Shown here: one piece after another, positions 1-5,875 of the stretch | Layout: the number at the start of each line of letters is the position of its first letter | How positions within the stretch are numbered: position 1 is the stretch's first letter | Assembly (NCBI GenBank): GCA_963630555.1 | Contig: CAVGND010000044.1 | Span: 1-9,669 of the forward strand | From: CAVALG01 sp963630555 | Lineage (GTDB): Bacteria > Bacillota > Clostridia > Oscillospirales > Acutalibacteraceae | DNA: 9,669 nt | Direction of reading: 5' to 3' | The notes under the pieces: model-generated | Databases searched by the model: none | What the model was told of the DNA's origin: nothing | Seen by the model: the letters and a program-made list of their open reading frames with translations, nothing else | Made by a program: the position numbers and the translations under genes

Positions 1-2
1 CC

Positions 3-86
3 CGACATAATCTTTTAAAGTATTGCGAGCTTGACACCTATGCTATGGTTAAAGTATGGGAAGAACTCGTTCGCGCAGCGGAATAA
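3..86 (+). CDS. C-terminal end of a DUF2779-type protein (partial, 5' end outside window)
   Basis: An open frame enters from the left edge and ends at TAA 84-86. It gives 27 residues, of which LLKYCELDTYAMVKVWEEL are the informative ones. This resembles the C-terminus of DUF2779 proteins as I remember them, where a Y-C-x-L-D-T-x-A-M motif sits in a final helix. The YC...D spacing is reminiscent of motif III of DnaQ-like (RNase H fold) exonucleases. Only the tail is visible, so the function of the whole protein cannot be read here. It converges on the minus-strand cassette and shares its terminator. The family call rests on under 30 residues and is tentative. Confidence 0.5.
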   Translation, partial: RHNLLKYCELDTYAMVKVWEELVRAAE

Positions 87-100
87 CTATCATTCTCATA

Positions 101-152
101 AAATCAGCACAGCCACCGGAATACGCTGATCCGGTGGCTGTGCTGATTTTTT
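101..152. terminator. Perfect 20-bp bidirectional intrinsic terminator
   Basis: Bases 101-120 and 130-149 are exact reverse complements (20 bp, GC-rich core GCACAGCCACCGG) around a 9-nt loop. On the + strand the stem runs into T147-152, and on the minus strand the A/T end of the stem gives a four-T tract. It lies 15 bases after the + strand stop at 86 and about 47 bases beyond the minus-strand stop at 199, so it plausibly ends both converging transcription units. Confidence 0.9.
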
Positions 153-198
153 AATGCTTAGTCTTTGTGACTACATTAAATGGTCTTGTACTCATAAG

Positions 199-579
199 TT
201 ATGCTGCCTTCGGTAGTGCCTCAGGAAGAATTTCAAAAAGGGTCCTCTGTATAACACGATCTTCATCAACAAGCTTCGACTCATCAATCATAAGAGTTTC
301 CGGATCGGGCAATCCATATTTGTTTACCAGATCATCCTTTGCAAGTTCAATCGCTCGTTCAACTTTACCGATATCAAAAAGGTGTTCGGGCAGAGAGTAT
401 CTAATGTCATCTTCTGAGTAAATATCCCAATTTCTACATGGGGCATCCTTGGCAATCAGTTCTTCCAAGCGGTCTTGTAGATCATCAAGCCGACAAAGAA
501 GCTGCATCTCCGGCTCCGGATAACTCCAGTCATAATCATCGTCAACGATATACGGTAAGTAAGTGTCGTAATATTTCAC
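199..579 (-). CDS. Hypothetical acidic protein, 126 aa
   Basis: I do not recognise this family. The start is GTG at 577-579, preceded at 7 nt by an AAAGGTGG ribosome site. The protein is strongly acidic (32 Asp/Glu of 126), with a DDDYDW patch near residues 13-18 and a predicted helical middle (about residues 25-45 and 72-88). There is no signal peptide, membrane segment or cysteine cluster. It is the last gene of the minus-strand series, 143 nt after the preceding stop, with the bidirectional hairpin just downstream. The larger gap and the different start codon leave open whether it belongs to the same functional unit. An acidic, small, soluble protein at the end of a cassette could be an adaptor, inhibitor or immunity-type protein, but nothing in the sequence proves that. 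Confidence 0.7.
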   Translation of the reverse strand: MKYYDTYLPYIVDDDYDWSYPEPEMQLLCRLDDLQDRLEELIAKDAPCRNWDIYSEDDIRYSLPEHLFDIGKVERAIELAKDDLVNKYGLPDPETLMIDESKLVDEDRVIQRTLFEILPEALPKAA

Positions 580-722
580 GAGAATTCCACCTTTCTTATT
601 TGTAATACTTGTCGGCCAATTTTAAGGTGATTGCCTCACTTGCAGGGATATACCGTTCCGATTTTCTGCACTCATATTTTCTCCCTGCTTTCTCTCTTTT
701 TCTGATAAATCGAAGTTCTTGG
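580..722 (-). other. Intergenic gap with an orphan open frame and a weak leader-like mini-ORF
   Basis: This 143-nt gap has no obvious promoter or hairpin. On the minus strand a frame stays open from just after a TAA at about 759-761 to TAA at 603-605. It encodes a basic stretch followed by ERYIPASEAITLKLADKYYK, but has no start codon. In another frame an ATG at about 672, preceded by AGGGAG, opens a 17-codon reading frame. Either may be chance, or together they may be a small gene broken by a frameshift. Confidence 0.3.
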
Positions 723-1106
723 TCACAGTAAAATACTTCTGACTGCTGTTCCGCTCTTTATCGGGATATTCGCTGTTAGCGTGTCATTAAGCTGAATCGT
801 GCAAAGACCGTTTTCCGCATCAAATATGATGTTTTCTTCTTTTACATATATCCGCATTCGCATTTCAAGATAAAAGCGGACATCGGTTTCATCAATTTGC
901 TTTTTTTCTGCTGTATCTCCCTCAGACGGTACCATATAATCAGCAAAGGTATGCCTTTCAAGTTCAGCCTTAATACCCTCGGCATAGACACGGTCACACT
1001 CCAAAAGTTCCACACCGGCATTGTAGAGTTTGCGCCTTGCCGTCAATATTTGTCTGATTTTATTTTTCTTATCATCCGTGGTCAGTTCATTTCCCAGCTT
1101 ATGCAA
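723..1106 (-). CDS. Hypothetical protein, 127 aa
   Basis: No family is recognised. The start chosen is TTG at 1104-1106, because an AAGGAGGAG ribosome site ends about 7 nt upstream and no ATG is better placed. The gene begins inside the end of the deiminase gene (25-nt overlap), so the two are very likely translated from one message and possibly coupled. Residues about 10-55 are a charged, probably helical segment. Residues about 75-120 look beta-rich (an RFYLEMRMRIYVKE stretch, then ENIIFDAENGLCTIQLND), which suggests a small two-part fold. There is no signal peptide or membrane helix. The overlap with a catalytic gene suggests a partner or regulator of the deiminase, which is inference only. 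Confidence 0.75.
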   Translation of the reverse strand: MHKLGNELTTDDKKNKIRQILTARRKLYNAGVELLECDRVYAEGIKAELERHTFADYMVPSEGDTAEKKQIDETDVRFYLEMRMRIYVKEENIIFDAENGLCTIQLNDTLTANIPIKSGTAVRSILL

Positions 1107-1882
1107 TTCAATACTCCTCCTTCTTTTGCTATACCGTTAATATTCACGGTAATTATCTTTTTATCAAAAATTTCATTTGCGAGTCTTACTGCCGTTTCAT
1201 CCTGTACATTGTCGAAAACAGGCAGAAAAATATGCTTTTCGGTTTCAAGAAAGTTTAAATAACTCCCGACAGCGCTTATCCCTTCGGAGTCAAAATACGG
1301 AAAGTCAACAACCGAAATGCCGTGCTTTTTCAACGCCCTTTTTACCTTTTGCTCGTAACCGTTTTTGTAAGGCGAGGCGTTGCCGAGCACCGTGTTTTCG
1401 TTCACAAAGCGCACTACACCGTCCGCATGACCGGTCATATCACTTTTAAGCGAGGGAATAATAATTATCTCTGCTTCGAGAAATTTTTCAAGCTCGATTA
1501 AAAGAGTATTCTTATCATATTCGGGATTTTCCGAGAACACCCTGTCGGTGATAACTGCTTTTGTCTTTGACGGCGAAAATACAACATTTCCACCGTCAAG
1601 ATTGATATTTGAATATGTAACGGGCAGAGCAAAATACGGCGCAATATCAGCTTTGAAATTTGTTCTTAATTGCGGGTCACCTGCCAGATAATTCGGCTCG
1701 TACCGAAACGATATATACTTACCGCTTTTTGTTTTAATCGGCATATAATCCCTTGCCCAGATATCCTTTGATCCGTCAAAAAAAGTGAATTTTTCGCCGC
1801 AGTCGGATAAAGCGGAAAACAGATTTTCCGCTGACAATGAATATTGGGAATTGGATTTTAGAAGAGTGGAAAAGAAAAGCAT
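1082..1882 (-). CDS. Agmatine deiminase / PAD_porph-family deiminase, short form (266 aa)
   Basis: This belongs to the guanidine-modifying (GME) superfamily, which hydrolyses a guanidino group to a ureido group and ammonia (agmatine or peptidyl-arginine in known members). Motifs in order are IWARDYMPI (41-49), LDGGN (95-99), GHADGVVRF (151-159, His152 and Asp154) and EGGVLNC (254-260), with Cys260 as the expected nucleophile. Known agmatine deiminases are about 330-370 aa and carry His just before this Cys, whereas this protein is about 70-100 residues shorter and has Asn259. The start is ATG 1880-1882 with CGAGGAA 6 nt upstream; an in-frame TTG at 1918 lacks a ribosome site. No agmatine-pathway partners (carbamoylputrescine amidase, carbamate kinase, antiporter) are nearby, so a substrate other than free agmatine is plausible. 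The gene lies 38 nt behind the 225-aa gene and overlaps the next. Confidence 0.88.
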   Translation of the reverse strand: MLFFSTLLKSNSQYSLSAENLFSALSDCGEKFTFFDGSKDIWARDYMPIKTKSGKYISFRYEPNYLAGDPQLRTNFKADIAPYFALPVTYSNINLDGGNVVFSPSKTKAVITDRVFSENPEYDKNTLLIELEKFLEAEIIIIPSLKSDMTGHADGVVRFVNENTVLGNASPYKNGYEQKVKRALKKHGISVVDFPYFDSEGISAVGSYLNFLETEKHIFLPVFDNVQDETAVRLANEIFDKKIITVNINGIAKEGGVLNCISWEMN

Positions 1883-1920
1883 GTTTATTCCTCGTTTTAT
1901 AAAAATATTACATAACAAAA

Positions 1921-2598
1921 TTAGTCCCAGACTCTTAAAATAGCAACCGGACCGGTACCGGAAATTCTGCGTCTGCCGATTTTGATCTTGTAGGATTGAT
2001 ACGGCTCGACGTTCAGCTTTTGAACGGCTTCTCTTTTTGAAAGTTCCTTCACAAGCTGTGCTGTGGATACCATGGACAGATCTGACACTATATCCCTATA
2101 CATTTGCGAACCTAAATCTGTAACGCTATTTGTTTCGCTATTTTGATTGTTTGATTTTGCGAGTGAGTTTACTGCCTTATACTGCTTCAGTACCTTCAGA
2201 ATTTCCCTATCGTCTTTCAGTTTCATTCCGATTGACAGTGCCGAATAAGTGCTTTTGGGCTCTTTGGGATGATTAACCGAAAATTCGATATCCTCAACTG
2301 TAACAGGCTTTTTGAAATCGCGACGGATTGCGCCGATTGACAAAGCATATAAACAATTATCCTCAACGCCCCAGCCGTCTCGTACAGTAAAATAGTATCT
2401 TCCGTTTCCGCTGCTGAAAAGCATTTCGTGACTGTCTGTATGTCCTAAAAAAGTAACCGGACCGCAAAGCATGGAGCCGCATAAATCCGAATTCAGAACG
2501 GTAATCTTGCCAAATACCGCACCCTTTTGGAATATGGTTCTGTCATTTTTACAAATGGCTTTAATTTTTTCTTCCGTTATAAGCTTTCCGGACAGCAT
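1921..2598 (-). CDS. Hypothetical protein, 225 aa
   Basis: The family is not recognised. The ATG start (2596-2598) follows the 53-aa gene's stop by 6 nt, and its ribosome site (AGAGGG) overlaps that stop codon, so translational coupling is likely. Residues about 25-125 are glycine- and beta-rich, with GPVTFLGHTDSHEMLF (46-61), GNGRYYFTVRDGWGVED (64-80) and YALSIGAIRR (84-93). A polar linker about 145-165 is rich in Asn and Ser. The C-terminus (about 167-225) has a helical part and then the basic beta-like segment YKIKIGRRRISGTGPVAILRVWD. No catalytic motif, signal peptide or membrane helix is visible. Between the AAA+ protease and the deiminase, it could be a substrate-recognition or modified target protein, which is inference from position only. 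Confidence 0.78.
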   Translation of the reverse strand: MLSGKLITEEKIKAICKNDRTIFQKGAVFGKITVLNSDLCGSMLCGPVTFLGHTDSHEMLFSSGNGRYYFTVRDGWGVEDNCLYALSIGAIRRDFKKPVTVEDIEFSVNHPKEPKSTYSALSIGMKLKDDREILKVLKQYKAVNSLAKSNNQNSETNSVTDLGSQMYRDIVSDLSMVSTAQLVKELSKREAVQKLNVEPYQSYKIKIGRRRISGTGPVAILRVWD

Positions 2599-2604
2599 TT
2601 TCCG

Positions 2605-2766
2605 TCACCCTCTGTATGTGTTTACCAAATAAATATTTCTTTGCGGTATGTTAAACATATTCATTACCATCTGCTCCGCAGCACCGTAATTAATGGCCTC
2701 CACAACTATTTTACATAAGTTTCCGCTGCAATTTTCAAGCGGAAAATACTGTACTTCAACCTTCAT
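2605..2766 (-). CDS. Small hypothetical protein, 53 aa
   Basis: ATG 2764-2766 is preceded by a strong AAGGAGAG ribosome site, and the frame runs to TGA 2605-2607. The peptide starts MKVEVQYFPLENCSGNLCKI and ends NIPQRNIYLVNTYRG. It has two cysteines (13 and 18), a helical centre with VVEAINYGAAEQMVMNMF (about 21-38), and a beta-like C-terminus. It has no transmembrane segment. Its stop overlaps the ribosome site of the 225-aa gene, which argues for real translation and coupling. It is short enough to be skipped by automatic gene callers. Function is unknown; position suggests an accessory or adaptor protein of the AAA+ protease or the 225-aa protein. Confidence 0.72.
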   Translation of the reverse strand: MKVEVQYFPLENCSGNLCKIVVEAINYGAAEQMVMNMFNIPQRNIYLVNTYRG

Positions 2767-2833
2767 TTGTCATCTCTCCTTGTTTTATTTAAAAGACTTA
2801 TAACCGCATTGCTTTTATCAACTTTCAGGTTTT

Positions 2834-2857
2834 GGGGCGGCTTTAAACAGCCACCCC
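2834..2857. other. GC-rich stem-loop at the end of the AAA+/M41 gene
   Basis: GGGGCGGCT (2834-2842) can pair with AGCCACCCC (2849-2857) around a 6-nt loop; on the minus-strand RNA the one imperfect pair is a U-G wobble. It overlaps the stop codon region of the protease gene. No U-run follows on either strand, so it is more likely an RNA-stability or partial attenuation element than a full terminator. Confidence 0.4.
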
Positions 2858-4123
2858 GGTAACAACTGTGTTTTCTCTGATGCTTTTGATATCGGAATAC
2901 AGCAGCGTTTCCTTTTCAATAAGGGCAGCGGTAGCCTTATCCAGGAAATCTTTGTTTTTAAGAAGGATATCCCTCGCTTTAAGCATATAGCGTTCAAGCT
3001 CTGCATGGGTGACGGCTTCGTTTCTGGAATTCATATTCTCCGAGGTATTCGAAAACCTTTTTGTAGCCACATCAATCATTCCGAAGCCGAGAGTTGCATT
3101 CTCCGAAATGCCATCTCTAATGTAGTTAAAAGCACGGTTTATATCGCTCGCGCAGCCGCTCGCAACGGTGTCGGAATAATAAAGTTCAACCGCCGCTTTG
3201 CCTGCAAGAGACACAAGAATTTGATACGGCCTTCTTGGAAATTCCATGCAGCAATGAACAAAGCCGCCGGTAGAATCCCTGCCGGATGAACGCAGGGAGG
3301 CAACCCCTACGCTTCCGGGGCACAGAACCTCAGACACAACAAGATGTCCCGCTTCATGGAGTGCGGTTTTTTTGATATCATCTTGTGACGGTTTTGTGAA
3401 ATTATCCGGCGAGTCATACTGCATCCGCAGAACGGATTTCACAAAATCATCCATTTCAATACTGCTTTTTCTTGCATGGGCGGCGCAGATTGCGGCTTCA
3501 TTTAATATAGTTTCAAGCTCGGCACAGGATCTGTAGTTGATCATTTTTGAAAGATCATTCATATCTACATTTTCGGCAACTTTTTTGTTTGAAAGATAGT
3601 ACTTGATGATTGCGTCGGCATCTTTATCGGTGGGGCGCCGAACCGCGATTTTTCGGTCAAAACGACCTGAGCGCACAAGGGAATCCGGCAGTTTCCGTAT
3701 ATTATTGGCAGTTGCAAAAACGAAAACATTACAGTTTTTTACTTCGTCTATACCCGATTGAACCGCCACATATTCTTCTGCGTCACGGTGATTGCCGTCT
3801 TCGTTCGCAAATTTATCCATATCGTCAAGAAAAATAATACAGGGGGCGTTTTCCTTTGCGGTTTTAAATGTAGCTGTAATATCACTTATGAAGTCATTAT
3901 TGCCTTTGTTTCTTCTGACAATATAGGATTGAAGTCCACTTTCTTCTATAAAGCACTTTGCAATAAGTGTTTTTCCGAGTCCAGGAATGCCGTACAGTAA
4001 AATCCCCTGAGGCAACTTGGCTCCCAATTTCTCGTAGACTTCTTTGTTGTGAATCATGTCGCAGATCTGCAGCAGCTCGTTTTTGATAGTTTCATAGGCA
4101 ATCACTTTATCAAATGCGTTCAT
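2843..4123 (-). CDS. Soluble FtsH-like AAA+ ATPase / M41 zinc metalloprotease, 426 aa
   Basis: It resembles FtsH, an ATP-driven unfoldase-protease. ATPase motifs: Walker A GIPGLGKT (45-52), Walker B CIIFLDDMD (95-103), sensor-1 ATAN (137-140) and arginine fingers in VRSGRFDR (R151, R154). Peptidase motifs: HEAGH (256-260) and the likely third zinc ligand Asp327 in GCASDINRA. Typical FtsH is about 600-650 aa with two N-terminal membrane helices and a periplasmic domain. This protein begins almost directly at the AAA module and lacks them, so it should be cytosolic. Two deviations: Walker B reads DD where FtsH has DE, and the usual aromatic pore loop (FVG) is not evident at about 66-80. The start ATG 4121-4123 is set by CGGAGGATG 7 nt upstream; the longer in-frame extension has no such site. 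It probably degrades a dedicated substrate linked to the cassette. Confidence 0.9.
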   Translation of the reverse strand: MNAFDKVIAYETIKNELLQICDMIHNKEVYEKLGAKLPQGILLYGIPGLGKTLIAKCFIEESGLQSYIVRRNKGNNDFISDITATFKTAKENAPCIIFLDDMDKFANEDGNHRDAEEYVAVQSGIDEVKNCNVFVFATANNIRKLPDSLVRSGRFDRKIAVRRPTDKDADAIIKYYLSNKKVAENVDMNDLSKMINYRSCAELETILNEAAICAAHARKSSIEMDDFVKSVLRMQYDSPDNFTKPSQDDIKKTALHEAGHLVVSEVLCPGSVGVASLRSSGRDSTGGFVHCCMEFPRRPYQILVSLAGKAAVELYYSDTVASGCASDINRAFNYIRDGISENATLGFGMIDVATKRFSNTSENMNSRNEAVTHAELERYMLKARDILLKNKDFLDKATAALIEKETLLYSDIKSIRENTVVTGVAV

Positions 4124-4166
4124 ATTACATCCTCCGCTCGTTTTTGCTTTTTCTTTCACTATAAAT

Positions 4167-4175
4167 ATTATAACA
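4167..4175 (-). promoter_or_regulatory. Internal extended -10 promoter before the AAA+/M41 gene
   Basis: The minus strand of the 65-nt gap between the GNAT stop and the protease start reads TGTTATAAT, a perfect -10 with the TG extension (-10 at 4167-4172, TG at 4174-4175). No good -35 lies 16-18 nt upstream, which is tolerated by extended -10 promoters. Transcription would start near 4160, about 37 nt before the ATG. It would allow the protease and downstream genes to be made independently of the first three genes. Confidence 0.55.
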
Positions 4176-4188
4176 AATGTAATGTACG

Positions 4189-4752
4189 CTATTTGGTGCA
4201 TTGTGTTTCGCGGGCAGCATCGTTTCTTAAAACATATGAGCACAGGCCGATTGATTGACCGTTTCCGCCGTCCTCCGAAAGTATCACCCTTAGTCCGACA
4301 GCATCTCTTTGAAATTCAAGTTTTTCAAGCAGCCGAATAGATGCAAGATTTTGGGAAAGCGTTTCCGCTTCAATTTTTGTTTCTCTTTTTCCGGTGATTT
4401 TGCCGGAAAACCATAACCAAATCAGCAAATTGACCGCATCTGTGCCGATACCCATTTTTCTGAATTCCCGAAAAACATAAAATTCCAGGTTGCTTGTTTC
4501 CGGAGTGACACCTACATATCCTGCCATAATATTCATAGGCTTCAGATATATAGAGTAATAAATCACATTAGGCGTCATAGTATTAATGCATTCAATCAGT
4601 TCTTCTGTTGGCTCTTGACCGTATTGAAGATAAAGCTCATTCGCTTTGACTACCTGAAATACATAGTTATTCCAGTCTGCGGCAGTCATATTGCGAAGTT
4701 CAATTTCCAACCCGGAAAGCGGCTTTATGCCGGCGTATTTAAAATCAATCAT
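4189..4752 (-). CDS. GNAT-family N-acetyltransferase (RimJ/RimL-like), 187 aa
   Basis: It likely transfers an acetyl group from acetyl-CoA to an amine (protein N-terminus, lysine side chain or small molecule). The acetyl-CoA motif A is visible as FREFRKMGIGTDAV (94-107, R98-x-x-G101-x-G103), preceded by beta strand 4 (NLEFYVF, 88-94). The C-terminal GNAT half shows NLASIRLLEKLEF (135-147), the usual N-x-x-S-x-x-L-x-E-K-x-x-F pattern. I chose ATG 4750-4752 because GGAGGA lies 8 nt upstream. An ATG 15 nt earlier (4765-4767) overlaps the previous stop as TAATG but would contain the ribosome site inside its coding part. The gene is directly behind the 127-aa gene and 65 nt before the protease. 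Its target is not evident; modification of a cassette protein or of a substrate before proteolysis is inference. Confidence 0.85.
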   Translation of the reverse strand: MIDFKYAGIKPLSGLEIELRNMTAADWNNYVFQVVKANELYLQYGQEPTEELIECINTMTPNVIYYSIYLKPMNIMAGYVGVTPETSNLEFYVFREFRKMGIGTDAVNLLIWLWFSGKITGKRETKIEAETLSQNLASIRLLEKLEFQRDAVGLRVILSEDGGNGQSIGLCSYVLRNDAARETQCTK

Positions 4753-4766
4753 GTAAAAGTCCTCCA

Positions 4767-5150
4767 TTAAATACTTGCACAGGTAAAATGATAATGATTT
4801 GATCCGTCACTTTTTATACGGACACCGGTTAGTTCCTCAGTCCTTAAGCCAAACTCATCCATAACCTTGCTAACGATGCAGTCTTTATTGAGTATAGGAT
4901 TGAGAAAGACAATAGCTTTACCGTTTTTAATTTCAACACGACCTCGGGGATAATAATTAAACGGTTGCCCTGCCGTAACGGTTCTGTCAAACTTTTCCCA
5001 TTCGAGCTTGTGATTAAAATTATCGCCGGATTTTGAACTGAACTGCACCGGATCCTTTGAATTGCCGTTTTTATCGCAGGCAACCGAAACCGTAATAAGT
5101 TTCGGGCATTCCGTATCAAAATTTGCACACCAAAAGATCCCTTTTTTCAT
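4767..5150 (-). CDS. Hypothetical protein, 127 aa
   Basis: Not recognised. The start ATG (5148-5150) follows AAGGAG at about 6 nt, 9 nt after the stop of the 177-aa gene. Notable segments are FWCANFDTEC (6-15), DPVQF (33-37), NYYPRGRVEIKNGKAIVFLNP (start at 65; the YPRGRVEI part is the most motif-like) and a helix-like KVMDEFGL (95-102). It ends NHYHFTCAS. The Cys8/Cys15/Cys25 and HYHF residues could bind metal, but spacing does not match a zinc motif I know. It has no signal peptide or membrane helix. The DPVQF string recurs in the upstream neighbour with different codons. Its tight packing with that gene and the GNAT gene suggests they are made together. Confidence 0.78.
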   Translation of the reverse strand: MKKGIFWCANFDTECPKLITVSVACDKNGNSKDPVQFSSKSGDNFNHKLEWEKFDRTVTAGQPFNYYPRGRVEIKNGKAIVFLNPILNKDCIVSKVMDEFGLRTEELTGVRIKSDGSNHYHFTCASI

Positions 5151-5159
5151 ATAAGCTCC

Positions 5160-5693
5160 TTACTTCTCGCTATAGTCATTCTGATTTGGCCAACCCTGAA
5201 CCCTATAAACGCAGGAAACAATATTGCCTTCTTCAATTCTTAAATTGTCTGAAAACTCAGAGTGCATTACCGCATCGTATTCATTCCCGAGGCAGGAAAA
5301 TGAATAAAGGATATCCGATTCCTCAAATCCGAATTGAACAGGATCTTCATATGTTTCACTAACCTTTCCGTTCATAATGATATGAGGGGTTTGGACAAAG
5401 TTTTCATCACCGGAAGCGGAAAATAATCCAACGGGTATAACCGATTCGCAATTCATTGTTGTGCTTGTATCCTTTTTGTATGTTTCCTCGTCTTTGTAAA
5501 CGGTAGGTTTGCCCGCACACTCTAAGATGAGTTCAAAATCCTGTTCCTTGTTCATTTTAACATCTTCGGGAAATACATTATGTGTTTCTATTGGAATGGG
5601 AAATTCAATTTCACCGTCTTTCATCAGTGCCGTTAAAAATCCGTTTCCGTCATCATCAGGTCTTGAAATCCATTCTCTCGGTTTTACAATCAT
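5160..5693 (-). CDS. Hypothetical beta-rich protein, 177 aa; first gene of the cassette
   Basis: Not recognised. ATG 5691-5693 has GCGAGG upstream at about 7 nt. The protein is acidic, and alternating hydrophobic stretches such as DFELILECAG (52-61), ESVIPVGLF (83-91), TPHIIMNGKV (102-111) and NIVSCVYRVQGW (157-168) suggest mostly beta structure. The NGKV turn and the DPVQF string (117-121, shared with the next protein) are the most conserved-looking points. There are no catalytic motifs, signal peptide or membrane segments. It is separated from the WYL regulator gene by 182 nt that contain a terminator and a candidate promoter, so it is likely the first gene of the cassette transcript. It might be a structural, sensor or immunity-type protein, but none of these is shown. 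Confidence 0.78.
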   Translation of the reverse strand: MIVKPREWISRPDDDGNGFLTALMKDGEIEFPIPIETHNVFPEDVKMNKEQDFELILECAGKPTVYKDEETYKKDTSTTMNCESVIPVGLFSASGDENFVQTPHIIMNGKVSETYEDPVQFGFEESDILYSFSCLGNEYDAVMHSEFSDNLRIEEGNIVSCVYRVQGWPNQNDYSEK

Positions 5694-5720
5694 ATAAATA
5701 CCTCGCTTTCATTGCTTTGC

Positions 5721-5755
5721 ATATTAAGTATACTCAGTGAAATGTCCCAAATACA
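5721..5755 (-). promoter_or_regulatory. Candidate cassette promoter (weak -35)
   Basis: Between the terminator at 5776-5811 and the 177-aa gene, the minus strand contains TATACT (5727-5732) and TAATAT (5721-5726). TTGGGA (5745-5750) lies 18 nt from TAATAT, while TATACT has no good -35 at 16-18 nt. AGTATACT (5727-5734) is an exact 8-nt palindrome. A promoter must lie here if the terminator works. The poor -35 would fit dependence on an activator such as the adjacent WYL regulator, but this is inference. Confidence 0.35.
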
Positions 5756-5775
5756 GTACATTAATTTCAGAACGT

Positions 5776-5811
5776 AAAAAGCAGGCTGCGTTTTCCACAG
5801 TCTGCTTTTTT
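5776..5811. terminator. Intrinsic terminator of the WYL regulator gene (bidirectional)
   Basis: AAAAAGCAGGCTG (5776-5788) pairs with CAGTCTGCTTTTT (5798-5810) around a 9-nt loop with a single imperfect pair. T-runs follow on both strands (T806-811 on +; five T on minus). It lies 65 bases past the WYL stop at 5876 and separates that gene from the cassette. Confidence 0.85.
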
Positions 5812-5875
5812 GCTGGTTTTCAACTTTTAAAATCTTATCCTTGTAATTACCGTTGTCATAAGGGTCATACCTAAT

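Noticed and set aside
1883..1918. N-terminal extension of the deiminase to TTG 1918
   Set aside because: No ribosome site precedes it, and its codons contain the CGAGGAA site that serves ATG 1880-1882.
4124..4243. 40-residue hydrophobic N-terminal extension of the AAA+ protease (possible membrane anchor)
   Set aside because: It would overlap the GNAT gene and the TATAAT promoter, and its codons include the strong CGGAGGATG site for ATG 4121-4123.
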